64,000 nt of DNA from Aphrocallistes beatrix (GCA_963281255.1 OY725498.1:2418001-2482000), one strand, 5' to 3'. Positions 1 through 10,195 are shown, numbered from the stretch's first letter. Numbers and translations: made by a program. Notes: a model not told the origin generated them from the sequence alone.

Positions 1-359
1 GATTCGCCATTTTCTAATATATTCAAAGTTCTCCATATAATTTGTATGACAATTAAATCAATGATAAGCCGAGAATTATTTATTTTTTGCCAAAGGAATG
101 TTCGAGGAACCTATATATTTCCGCATACCGTATTTCCCTGAATAAGCGCCGGGTCTTGAATAAGCGCCGGTTTGAATAAGCGCCGGGTCTAAAGGGTGCA
201 CGAAATAAATAAGCGCCCGGGCGCTTATTCGAAGCAATACGGTATATCCTTTTAGTTAAGAATATAATAGATTATATATCTTCAATAGTTTTTAAGATAT
301 GACATCGCCCTCTTTCGGGATCATAGAGAGATATTATGCCCGAACTTTACTTATAATAG
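1..359 (+). repeat. Family A fragment (3' portion)
   Basis: This stretch matches the 3' third of the complete A elements at 23086-25012 and 27051-28980, in forward orientation (compare 24301-24540 and 28280-28520). It is split by a small TA-flanked MITE at 128-242. At about 360 the homology jumps to inverted A sequence, so two A pieces meet head to head. It is non-coding. The family assignment is by direct sequence comparison within the window. Confidence 0.75.
128..242. mobile_element. Small TA-flanked MITE (115 bp)
   Basis: The ends read CCGTATTTCCCTGAATAAGC and, on the other strand, CCGTATTGCTTCGAATAAGC. TA dinucleotides flank both sides (126-127 and 243-244). Uninterrupted A copies read straight through this point (cgcata-tatcctttt), so the empty site is visible in the window. 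The interior is a short repetition of GAATAAGCGCCGG. A 59-bp relative lies at 44392-44450. TA target sites suggest Tc1/mariner-type mobilisation, which is an inference. Confidence 0.7.
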
Positions 360-518
360 TGTATATACGATTTTTGATAATAATTGTACTACATACAATG
401 GAATGTTAAGTTTAAATTTATCACATGATAACATAGCATTTTTCGAAAATCGTAACTTGAAAACTCAAAGTCGTAGATTCTCGCTCTAACTTCCTAATAT
501 ACTTTTTAGAAGCTCTTT
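360..518 (-). repeat. Family A fragment, inverted, left of the MULE
   Basis: This is the reverse complement of the middle of family A (compare 23900-24060). It continues at 3679-3883 on the far side of the MULE at 528-3669, which shows that the MULE jumped into a pre-existing A copy. Confidence 0.7.
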
Positions 519-637
519 ACTCTTTAGTTACAACTATAGTAATGCACACCTTAAGGATTTCTTTAAGTTGGCGTAAAATGGTTCACCAAAATCGGGCAAA
601 AATTGACAAAGTTACATTGTTTTTCCGTTTTAAGCAT

Positions 638-735
638 GTTGTCGATAGCTCGACTCCGTTTTGTGTATGTTGTCGATAGCTCGACTCCGTTTTGTGCTCG
701 ACTTCGTTTTTGTGTATGTTATCGATAGCTCGACT
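638..735 (+). repeat. Left sub-terminal 31-bp repeat array of MULE
   Basis: Three imperfect copies of a unit with core TGTTGTCGATAGCTCGACTC lie just inside the left terminal inverted repeat. The same unit, inverted, makes up the right array at 2566-2776, so the arrays belong to the element ends. Such arrays are plausible transposase binding sites, which is an inference. Confidence 0.85.
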
Positions 736-884
736 CCTTCATTAGTATGGCTGTTGTCAATGGGAAATAATTGCTGAATAGGTTTGTTTTGAAAAATCAC
801 ATTTTATGTGAATTCCAAACAACTTGCTACACTGGTTACTAAATAGCTTATTATTATTATTGTTATATATTTACCTCTTCAATA

Positions 885-2391
885 ATGGAATACATATCAG
901 ACAGCTATAGGCGTAGTAATGGAAAAATTGTTACAACAAACGATGGGTTTAAGTATTCTAAATATAAAGTGAAAGAAAATACAACATACCTCAGATGTGT
1001 TTTATCAAAAAATGGGTGTAAAGGGACAGCTAAACTAAAGTTAGAAACTAATTTGATATATCCCAATTCAAATCATAACCATGGCATTGAGGAGTACAAA
1101 TCAGGAGTGTATGAATTGAAAACTAAATGCAAGAAAATGGCGGAAAGTACTGCAACCTAAGATCCCCCTTACAGCTATAGAATTCTCAGTTATGTTGCCA
1201 GAATCTACTTTTGCAAAGCACCACAAATTTACCGTCACGACTGATAACCATACTGCTGTTGTCTTTTATTCTCAACACATGAAGAATTACATATCAGAAA
1301 TTTCCAAAATTCAATATGATGGGACATTTTATACAGTGCCAGCCCAATTCTCCCAATTATGGACAATATTCGTGGTAATTGATAGACATGCACTCCCAGC
1401 AATACATTGTTTAATGACCTCTAAGGAACGAGAACTCTATACTGCAATAATAGCTAAGATCCATTCTCTCATTCCAGATTTCATACCGAAAATCTCTATT
1501 TCTGACTGGGAACCAGCGCCGCGAAATTCTATGAAAGAAATTTATCCCGCCATTAAAAATCAGGGATGTTGGCTTCACTTTACCCAACGTATCTGGGCCA
1601 AAACTCAGAAGCTCGGCTTTGTTCAGAATTTTCATGCTAATCCTGAAACTGCCAAATTCATAAGAAATCTCATGGCAATACCATTTCTCCCAGCAAGTTT
1701 AATTCGTCCAACCTATGCATTCCTCCAAGTACCGGATCTTACAAATCTAGAATCAGGCAAATTGGAGCAACTTCACTAAAAAATACTTCCGAAATACTTC
1801 AAGAAGAGGTGGATTACTCAAATAGATCCAGAGGAACTATCTATCTATGAAGCTGAAATTACTACCAATAATGCTGCGGAAAGCTACCATGCAAAGCTCA
1901 AATCCATCATTAAAACTCCTCATCCAAGAGTATGGAATTTTCTAACAGCTCTGAACAATATAATAGAAGACATAGATAACGAATTAGGAAGATTGAGACA
2001 AGGCCATAACATTTCTAGGGCGAGGAAATCTAAGTACGTTCTAAAGGCTCAACAACGCGAAGTTACTAAGGAAAAGTTCAGACATGGCGAGTTCACTCCT
2101 TGGCAGTATCTAAATGCAATGACCAACACTATTGGTTGTACCTTTACTTCAGAAGCAGGAATCGAATTATCTGATACTGATGAGTCAGAGACTTCAGACA
2201 ATGAAAGCGAGATTCAAGTAGTGGAGAATATTTGTGTTGTATGTCTGAGGCCACGGACAACAACTTGGGTATTTCTACCTTGTAAGCACGCTAATTGTTG
2301 TGCAGAATGCAGCGAGAGAATAGAGGAATTGAATCAGACTTGTCCGGTGTGCCGATCTCCAATTATCAGTCGATTCCAAATTTATATTTAG
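885..2391 (+). pseudogene. MULE transposase with N-terminal FLYWCH and C-terminal RING finger
   Basis: The product would catalyse cut-and-paste transposition of the surrounding element. The first segment (885-1160) is a FLYWCH-type zinc finger with C-x5-C spacing (CVLSKNGC) and a closing HNH (NSNHNHG). The transposase core starts in a second frame near 1150. Catalytic candidates are D in YDGTFY, D in SDWE and E in AAESYH, with a C-x3-H (GCWLHF) of the usual MULE type. The C-terminus is a C3HC4 RING (CVVC, CKHANC, CAEC, CPVC) resembling those of IAP-type E3 ligases, followed by a short tail and TAA. Two lesions are seen: a frameshift at about 1150-1160 and an in-frame TAA at 1777-1779, after which the same frame continues. 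It is otherwise nearly full length, so decay is recent. A second copy is at 22237-25342. Confidence 0.85.
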
Positions 2392-2565
2392 TAGTTATGC
2401 ACTTATATTTAATACTTTTTCATTCATTCACACAGTATTTCAATATCATAATAGTAATTAAATATTTCCCACTATACTACAATATCCGTATTCAATAAAC
2501 AATGAAAATTTCTAACAGTAGATGAAATATACATGAAACATAGGAAAACTTATGTAAAACTGAGC

Positions 2566-2776
2566 TAAGCTATCGACAACATAGACAAAACGGAGTCGAG
2601 CTATCGACAACATACACAAAACGGAGTCGAGCTATCGACAACATACACAAAACGGAGTCGAGCTATCGGCAACATACTTAAAGTCGAGCTATCGACAACA
2701 TACTTAAAAACAGAGTCGAACTATCGACAACATGCTAAATTCGAGCTATCGACAACATAACAATTCGAGCTATTGC
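2566..2776 (-). repeat. Right sub-terminal 31-bp repeat array of MULE
   Basis: About seven copies of a unit with core GAGTCGAGCTATCGACAACA are seen, some shortened. It is the inverted counterpart of the left array at 638-735. Position 1 of the 31-bp period is well kept across the first four copies and drifts towards the outside. The diverged second MULE copy has a homologous 31-bp array at 25555-25670. Confidence 0.88.
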
Positions 2777-2805
2777 ATGCGTGTCGCTCTAAAACGACAC
2801 ATTTT

Positions 2806-3125
2806 AAATGCGAAATGTCCCACAGCTATGGCTTCTTTCAACAGTACCAGATGATCTTTTTAATCCTGAATTCATGTTCAGCACTAGATTTCCAGCAATT
2901 TGATATATATATTGACCATATTTGGAAACATTTTTGTTTGACCGTGCATAGCAACGGCCAGGAATATTTTCACATTCCTGACCGTTGCTAGAAAAAGGCA
3001 ACCAAAATATTCTCCAAATATGGTCAATATATATATCAAATTGCAGGAAATTTAGTGCTGAGCATGAATTCAGCATTAAAAAGATGATCTGGCACTGTTA
3101 AAAGAAGATATAGCTGTGGGACATT
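2806..3125. repeat. C-type hairpin core inside the MULE
   Basis: The segment folds on itself. The arms contain AATTTGATATATATATTGAC and its complement, and the centre is a palindrome around GCAACGGCCAGGAA / TTCCTGACCGTTGC. The outer arms carry GAAATGTCCCACAGCTA and its complement. The same structure is the middle of the complete C element at 61668-62886. No TTAAGG termini are present here, so only the hairpin was carried in or survives. Confidence 0.75.
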
Positions 3126-3678
3126 TTGGTGATCTTTATTTTTATTTTATTTTTAATTTTTTTTATTTATTTTGGTGAAGGGGCACTGAGAGGCTGATAG
3201 CAGCCCAGGTTGCTGGGGTGTTTATATTTACTAGCCGAGTTTGCTGGCTTGCAAACCGAAATTAATTAATAACTACTACAAGTTGAAGAAAACAGCGATG
3301 TTACTATAATTATTCAGAATTATTGACATGCAATGTTGTATACGTAATTGATTCAATATAAAAACCAAAGATACGTATCAGGTTGCATCATCACTACAAA
3401 GAGATGCAAAACATGTGAGTATAGTATGCAGATAACATCGAACCTACATAACTTAGTAATTGGTGCTTAATTGGCTTCATTCTCATTTTCAAAATTTTCC
3501 CATAGAGTTTGGCTTAAAACGGAAAAATCAATGTAACTTTGTCAATTCTTTCCCGATTTTGGTGATCTTTGACTTCTATCTTCATCATTCAGCGAGTTCT
3601 ATAATAATACAACAACCATTTTACGCCAACTTAAATAAATCCTTAAGGTGTGCATACTATAGTTGTACCGCTCTTTAG

Positions 3679-3883
3679 TCATTCTAAACCGATGGATTAT
3701 ACTTTGCAGGGCTAGGAGTATGAATTATTTTTCCCAATTCGTTCAAAATATTCGAGGGTGAGGGGCCTCAAGGAAATTTGTGGATTTTCAGTATGCTTTT
3801 GCTATTTTCGCAAAAATTTGTTTGAATATATCTAATTCATCACTATAAATTCGATTAAATGCCCATGAATGCTTTATTAGTCC
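3679..3883 (-). repeat. Family A fragment, inverted, right of the MULE
   Basis: This continues the inverted A copy of 360-518 and ends where a C element enters at TTAA (3884-3887). Confidence 0.65.
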
Positions 3884-3887
3884 TTAA

Positions 3888-4149
3888 GGTTGGTGTTTCC
3901 TTCCAGAACTAACTTTAAAAGTGTTCAGTATTTTCTCCTGAAATTTTTTGTGGAAACTATTCTCGATGAGTTATCTGCAAAAATACACTTTTCGGAAGCT
4001 CAAGAAGCAAGAAAGAAAAATTTTTTTTCCCAAATCACCAAATTTATAGAGGACATTCAAAGAAACTTCAATGGCTTATGTCTCTTTTACTCAATTATTC
4101 CTGCACGAAATGTTTGAATAAATAAAATAATAGGAATAGAATTTTCAAT
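3888..4149 (+). mobile_element. Family C element, left part
   Basis: It starts at TTAA (3884-3887) with GGTTGGTGTTTCC and matches 63281 onward and, reversed, the end of 61668-62886. It stops where a B element enters at TTAA (4150-4153). The remainder of this C copy does not reappear to the right. A 75-codon open stretch (3890-4117) recurs in the other C copies but shows no protein-like features. Confidence 0.75.
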
Positions 4150-4153
4150 TTAA

Positions 4154-4388
4154 GGTTGGCCTTTCCTATGGGCATTTTGTTTTTCATCAAAATTTGCAAA
4201 AAGACCATTTTAAACATTTTTAGATCCCTAAAGGGGTTCTAACCATTAATCTCGATTTTTAGAATTTCAATGCTAATATTTCGCCACTTAAAGCCACTTG
4301 TACCACCTGGTGTCGCTCAAAAAGGACACATTTTTGGACCGAAATGTCTCATATCCATTACTTCTTTGAACCATGTCAGATCATCATT
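4154..4388 (+). mobile_element. Family B element, left part
   Basis: It begins GGTTGGCCTTTCC after TTAA (4150-4153) and runs to TTAA at 4389-4392, where an inverted A element is inserted. The sequence matches the left ends of the B copies at 19920 and 42120. Its right half is missing. Confidence 0.75.
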
Positions 4389-4392
4389 TTAA

Positions 4393-7081
4393 GGATACCG
4401 CCCTCGAAAAACATCGCCTGACATTAAAAAAAATGGTGAATTTTGTATTGCTAATTCCATCGGATTATTGAGTAGTCTACCATCTAATCGTACTTGTTGG
4501 ACAGATTTATTTTGATATTCTAGAACTGAGCACCTAAAGCTCAGTCGTACTAAAAATATTAAAGTTATTCGTGGTTTTGCGGCACATTCATCAATTATTT
4601 TCTAACTTATCTGATATTTTTTCAATTATATGAACCTCAAAATGGTTTGGACCCCTTTAAATATTATAAAACAGATGAATTTAGAAAAAGAGGCACTTAA
4701 GGTTGGCCTTTCCTATAATTGCTAACTTTTGACTTTTTCAACAGATTCATTTAATTTTTTCAGTGCAGATTTGAATCGCAGAGTTATCTGCAAAACTGCA
4801 TTAATAATTGAAATAATTCAACGGATAAAAATTATTTCTTAAAAATTTGGCCATTTTACAAGGAAGAAATCGGAAACAGTATGCTTACAATCCTTTGGAA
4901 ACTTTTCAAATTCATTCATAAATCGATAATCTAACTAATGAACAGACAGATTTTTGAAATTTTGAAAATTGTTATAAATTCAAACCAAAACACCCGAGGA
5001 ATTTTATTTTTAGTAATTCTGACACTATTTTTTACATAATTCTCTTTTTAATCGTAATATCAAAATTCTGTCTGTTCATTATGTTCTACTCTTCGAGATC
5101 TATCAAAAACTGTTAAGTCTTCGTCCCTATGTTGAATTTACAAAAAGTTATCACCTTTATAATTGCTGAAAAAATGTCCCAGAAAATAGGATTTAGAAAA
5201 TATTTATATAAGTTCCACAATTTCCATTAGTTTAAACTGCTTTGGAATATTAAATAACATGCAAATATCCTTATTCGACAACTTATAGCAAAACTTGAAT
5301 TCAAAATATGGTATATCAAAATTTTTACCACCAAAAGTGTGAAAAACTGGTCATTGATGACTGGCCACCCAAAAAATGACCACATTTGATAGTATCCGCC
5401 GGAATTCCAAATTAATAACTTCTTTGAACCATGTCAGATCATCATTTTAATGCTAAATTCGTGCTCAGCACAACATTTCCTGCAATTTGATATATATATT
5501 GACCATATTTGAATAATTTTTTGGATGTCCGTGCATAGCAACGGCTAGGAATTTTTTCACATTCCTGGCCGTTGCTAACCCGCAGCCAAAGAATTTCTCC
5601 AAATGTGTCCAATATATATATCAAATTGCTGGAAATTTAGTGCTGAGGACGAATTTAGCATTAAAATAATGATCTGATATAGTTCAAAGAAGTTATGGAT
5701 ATGAGACATTTCGGTTCAAAAATGTGTCCTTTTTTGGGTGATACCAGGTGGTTCAAGTGGCTCTAAGTGGAGAAATATTAGCACTCAAATTCTAAAAATC
5801 GCAATTAATGTTTAGAACCCCTTCAGCGAACTAAAAATGATTAAAAAGGTCTTTTTGCAAATTTTTGTTAAAAATCAAAATGCCCATAGGAAAGGCCAAC
5901 CTTAAAATCCAATCAAAAATATCTTTATGAGGGACTTCATTTCTAAAATGCTCGGGAAATGGCCGTTGTGATATTACCTATTGTGTATAGAAAAGAATTC
6001 TGAACAGTTTTTTAAAAAATTTGTTCAGATCCGACCATTAGTTCGTAAGTTATAGTATATTGTAGGTAAAGTGCGGACATCAAACCTCTCTATGGCCCCG
6101 AAAGTGCTCGATGTCAATGCTTAAAAACTATTGAAGATATATAATCTATTATAATCTTAAATGAAAGGATATATAGCATGATAATATATAGGTTCCTCAA
6201 ACATCTCTTTGTCAAAAAGTAAATATTTCTTGACTTATCATCGATTTTATTGTAATACAAATTCTATGGAGAACTTTGAATATATTAGAAAATGGCGAAT
6301 CTTGTCATGAAATAAGTTCCCAAAGTAGCTATTACAGTCAAAAAAACAATGCAATAGTCACTAGCAATGTATACAGAAATTTTGAAGCACTCAACATGAT
6401 TATTTTGAAGTTCAAAACATTTATCTCCAAAATTCGGCCAAAGCCCCCCATTTAGGTTCCAAAAACAGATTCCTCCATATCTCAGGAAATATACACCCAA
6501 ATTCTTAGCTCTCAATTCCTAATATACTTTTCAAGACGGTATATATCTGATTCTTAAACAACAAGTGTACTACATGGAATGGAATGCTAAATTTTTTAAA
6601 TTTTTATCACGTGATGACGTAGCATTTTTCGAAAATCCTAACTTGAAAACTAAAAGTCGTAGACTCTCGCTCTAACTTCCTAATATACTTTTTAGAAGCT
6701 CTTTATAAATTCTAAACCGATGAATTATACTTTGTAGTGCTAGGAATATGAATTATATTCTCTAATTGGTTCAAAATATTCGGGGTTAGAGACCTCAAGG
6801 TAATTTGTGAATTTTCAGTATAATTTTGCTATTTTCACCAAAATCTGTTGGAATGCATATAATTCATTATATACATGCGATTAAATGCCCATGGATGCTT
6901 TTATTTATCGGTAATAGCTCATTTTACATCGTTCTTAACATCAAAACTTCAAATTCCTATATCTCGGGACTATAAAATTCCGAAATTGACCGTCTTTCAA
7001 AAATTTTAACTCATAATTTGCTTTGAGATAGAGGTTTGAAAATTTCAGGAGTTGTTCCATATCATTAGGCGATGAGCGCAC
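4393..7081 (-). mobile_element. Family A element, inverted and truncated, with nested B
   Basis: It starts with the A terminus GGATACCGCCCTCG after TTAA (4389-4392) and reads as the reverse complement of complete A elements up to about 7081, where homology ends inside the body. The far terminus is lost. A complete B element interrupts it at 4701-5901. No protein-coding capacity is seen. Confidence 0.75.
4701..5901 (-). mobile_element. Complete family B element, 1.2 kb
   Basis: TTAA flanks both sides (4697-4700, 5902-5905). The ends are GGTTGGCCTTTCC and its exact complement. The centre (about 5424-5690) is a hairpin around the AGCAACGGC / GCCGTTGCT palindrome. There is no open reading frame of note, so it is non-autonomous. 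Confidence 0.85.
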
Positions 7082-7677
7082 GGGGGTCTTTTTCTGAATT
7101 TTATGGAAATATTAATTCGCAATGAGGTTTAGAGTCCCAGGAATCCAAATATATCAATATTTTCTTGATCGGCCTAGTGGCGGCTGAAAAATGCCTCATT
7201 GTCAAATAACTCATAAAATATGAATTTTAATTGAGAATCTTTGGACATTAGGAGAAAATATTCAATGAAATATGCTGTTGTGAGGAATTTGATTTAGTTC
7301 ATAAGTAAGTGGGTGATAATCTGGTGTGCTACTAGCAAATTATGTTGCCCGTGAACTGCTATGTTTGGTCGGCACGCCTGCGGCCCGCTTATTTTACGCG
7401 GCCCAGCCATTTTTTGGCAACTTATTTATTATGTTTAAGACTCGGTCACTACCTGGAATATAGTTTCCTTGAGATTTCAATTTATATACCTTTGTTTCAC
7501 CAATGGCAAACCCCTTAGATATTCTCTACCCTCCTAGGATCTGGGTTTGGATCCACCTCTTTTTGCACATTAGTAATAACAGTATCAAGCGGTCTGGAGA
7601 GACAAAAAAATTCTATTATTTATTACCTTCAACATCATACACCATTCTAGAATTTAAATAATTAATTTCTAAAGAAA
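7082..7677. other. No gene seen; hAT-like shard
   Basis: This is unassigned AT-rich sequence. At about 7372-7410 there is a GC-rich shard (GGCACGCCTGCGGCCCGC) like the ends of hAT non-autonomous elements, also seen in the MITE at 60506-60778, but no matching second end is visible. Confidence 0.4.
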
Positions 7678-8462
7678 ATGACATGTACAAGCATCAAACA
7701 CTTTTGTCAAATCTGTGGTTCCTCCAAGGGGAATAAACCCATCAAATATGCAAGCAGAAAACTCCTGAATGATTTCGGCAACAAAATCAAAGATGTGACC
7801 AAGGCCCCCCAAGCTATAGGCAGTTCCTGTTACATTGGAATCACCAGCCCACAACAAGACAGGTGGCGTCAGTTGTGGTGGAGACGTACCAAACTGGCTG
7901 ATGGAATGGATCGTCCTTGCTGTCCGTTCGATTGGTCCAGTATTATGGTGGCAACTTGTGCTGATGGTAACCCTGAGTGTTACTTTTGTGTCAATAGGCC
8001 AACTAAGTCCAAGAAGCAACGCGCGAAACCTGGACAACCGATAAAGATTTTGTGCCAAGGTCAACAGTCCATTCAGAATGGGCCTGTAGCTTGTACGAGC
8101 TACACAACAGAAGTTGCAACACGGGCTACAGCCGAATTGAATCAGATTCTGGTTGGTCTCAGTCAAATAAATGCAATTGAGGCATTGAGCCAAGCTGCAG
8201 AGCAGGCCAATCTGAGTCAACAACTTGTAGCTGAGGAGTTTGACAAGTCCAGGCGATTAGGAAAAGTCACTGATTCTGGTACAGTGGCATTCAAGAGAAG
8301 TCGAGGTCACCAATTGAAGGTGAAAACCAATACTACTGTTTCGTCTCTATTACAAGTAAAAACCAAAGTCTATGTGCCAGTCTCTATAACCGCAAGTGCA
8401 CAGGTCTTGGGGGCCACGGGGGATAAAGCAATGGATCGCATTATTGAGGTGTTTAAAGGTTT
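7678..8462 (+). CDS. Unidentified ORF running into the assembly gap
   Basis: An ATG at 7678 (context GAAAATGAC) opens at least 261 uninterrupted codons up to the N run. Base composition is clearly richer in G+C than the flanks, which supports coding. Early residues contain CQIC and later ECYFC, a spaced cysteine pattern without a recognisable finger. A lysine/arginine patch (TKSKKQRAK) follows. Residues about 145-185 are rich in A, Q, E and L and could form a helix. The opposite strand is also open over 7669-8223 (184 codons), so the coding strand is not certain. Beyond the gap is repeat sequence, so the true 3' end is unknown. I do not recognise the family. Confidence 0.4.
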
Positions 8463-8662
8463 NNNNNNNNNNNNNNNNNNNNNNNNNNNNNNNNNNNNNN
8501 NNNNNNNNNNNNNNNNNNNNNNNNNNNNNNNNNNNNNNNNNNNNNNNNNNNNNNNNNNNNNNNNNNNNNNNNNNNNNNNNNNNNNNNNNNNNNNNNNNNN
8601 NNNNNNNNNNNNNNNNNNNNNNNNNNNNNNNNNNNNNNNNNNNNNNNNNNNNNNNNNNNNNN
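8463..8662. other. Assembly gap (200 N)
   Basis: Exactly 200 Ns, a conventional placeholder length. The sequence resumes inside a GC-rich module full of short palindromes, a plausible reason for assembly failure. Confidence 0.99.
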
Positions 8663-8737
8663 AGCGCGCTTCGCTTGCTTGCAATGCGCGGCTGGCGAAT
8701 ACTTTGTGGCAGCCGGAGGCTCCCTGTGGGCGCCTGA
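8663..8737 (-). repeat. GC-rich stem-loop module, copy 1
   Basis: This is the reverse orientation of a module of about 70 bp that recurs at 15255-15323, 19738-19790, 34998-35063 and 40591-40662. It contains CGCTTCGCTTGCTTGC, then a GGCTGGCGAATAC segment and a GGGCGCC block. The left edge is hidden by the gap. Confidence 0.7.
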
Positions 8738-8935
8738 GGTCACATTGATTAATTATGAACATCTCTAAATACGTCTGTTTTGACAGAAATGTTCCCCCTG
8801 CAGAAATGCTCCGGGGGATCATTTCTGACAAATATCCATGGTTCATGGCAGAAATTGTCCCCTCTGCATAGGTCCCCCCTCTTTTGCTATATTGTCGAGT
8901 CATTCGTGCTAGCATGATATTCTTTATTTGACTAT
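8738..8935 (-). repeat. Repeat E, reverse copy
   Basis: It is homologous, in inverse orientation, to 12650-12835. Shared blocks include GAAATTGTCCCCTCTGCA, CCATGGTTCATG and TATATTGTCGAGTCAT. It contains an imperfect palindrome centred on the CCATGG. It is non-coding. Confidence 0.65.
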
Positions 8936-8953
8936 TACGCTATTATGTTCTTA

Positions 8954-10012
8954 CATAGCCTACTGTATATAAGGCCACACAGTAACAGTAACGTGACTAG
9001 GGATGCGGTAGAAGATGGTTGAACTAATACATGAGTTGCCTTAGATCATTAACCAAGCACAATAGAGCTTAGCAATGTATTACAAGCATATATAAATATG
9101 GTGTCAAAGTACCAATATCCATTATAAAAATTGATATTAGTCACCATATAATTGCGCAATAGATTATATTTGTGACAAATTTAGTGATTTTCAGAGGCCG
9201 TTTAAGGGCACTACTAAGTGTTTTTGTGATAAGATTTTTCGCTTAGAACTGAGATGTGAATAGGTTGATACAGAAAATTTTGATTTTTTTCATGGAATGT
9301 CGCTACATTCCATTGTTGCTATGGAAACGTATTTTGGTCAGTTGTGGTCATATCTTGAAAACCTCAAGAGCTAGACATTCAAATATAATTCCATTTGATA
9401 GCAAATAGACTGTTTCCTATTAAAGATAATATAATTTGTTCGTCTAAATTTAATGGTTTGAGTTATTAGTCAATTTATCATATTGGTCACATTTGGTAAT
9501 TTGTCGAATATCTCGTAAACCATTGCATTTAGATGTAGTAATTATATTATTGCTTAATAGGAAGTAGTCTATTCTCTATCAAATAGAATTACATTTGAAT
9601 ATCTAGCTCTTGCGGTTTTCAAGATATGACCACAACTGACCGAAACACGTTTCCATAGCAACACTGGAATGTAGCGACATTCCATTAAAAAATTCCAAAT
9701 TTTCACATCTCAGTTCTAAGCGAAAAATCTTATAACAAAAACACTTAGAAGTGCCCTTAAACGGCCTCTGAAAATCACTAAATTTGTCATAAATATAACC
9801 TATTGCGCAATCATATGGTGACTAATATTACTTTTAACAATGAATATTGGTACTTTGACACCATATTTATATTTGCTTGGAATACATTATTAAGCTCTAT
9901 TGTGCTTGGTTAATGATTTATGGCAACTCATGTATTAGTCAAAAAATCTTCTTCCGCATCCCTAGTCCCTAATCCGCAAGTTACTGTGTGGCCTTATATA
10001 CAGTAGGCTATG
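8954..10012. mobile_element. Fold-back element 1 (1.06 kb)
   Basis: The two halves are near-perfect reverse complements with arms of about 500 bp. The ends are CATAGCCTACTGTATATAAG and its complement. GTTCTTA directly repeats on both sides (8947-8953, 10013-10019), a 7-bp duplication, or 8 if the adjoining C is counted. Each arm carries the block GTTGCTATGGAAAC. A diverged sister with a related terminus (CATGGCCTACT) is at 31624-32827. CA..TG ends with 7-8 bp duplications would fit P- or hAT-type transposases, which is an inference. Confidence 0.8.
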
Positions 10013-10195
10013 GTTCTTACTTATTTCTTCAAAATTCCGCATCGTCATTCGGTTGGTTTGTAATTTAGCTCCATTTAGCTGAAACTTGGTTGTGAATATG
10101 CATTGGTTTTCTCTTACTTATAAACAACTATATTCATAAATAAACACATCTCATTTGAACCTGCTACATTTTATCGTTGACATACTCCTCAAAAT

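Larger units (their letters stand above)
528..3669 (+). mobile_element. Complete Mutator-like element (MULE), 3.1 kb
   Basis: The inverted ends are TTACAACTATAGTA.. at 528 and ..TACTATAGTTGTACC ending at 3669. Homology between ends covers at least 528-634 and about 3500-3669. A 9-bp near-duplication flanks it: ACTCTTTAG (519-527) and GCTCTTTAG (3670-3678), one mismatch. Nine-base duplications are the MULE signature. The flanks rejoin as continuous family A sequence. Inside are the FLYWCH-transposase-RING gene, two opposed arrays of a 31-bp repeat, and a C-type hairpin at about 2806-3125. About 3126-3500 holds T-rich sequence with no gene. Confidence 0.78.

Noticed and set aside
3890-4117. 75-codon ORF repeated in family C (also 63274-63510)
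   Set aside because: It recurs only because the C element recurs. Composition and lack of motif give no sign of coding.
7669-8223. Minus-strand ORF of 184 codons
   Set aside because: It overlaps the longer plus-strand ORF, which also starts at a good ATG. I kept the plus strand but noted the doubt.
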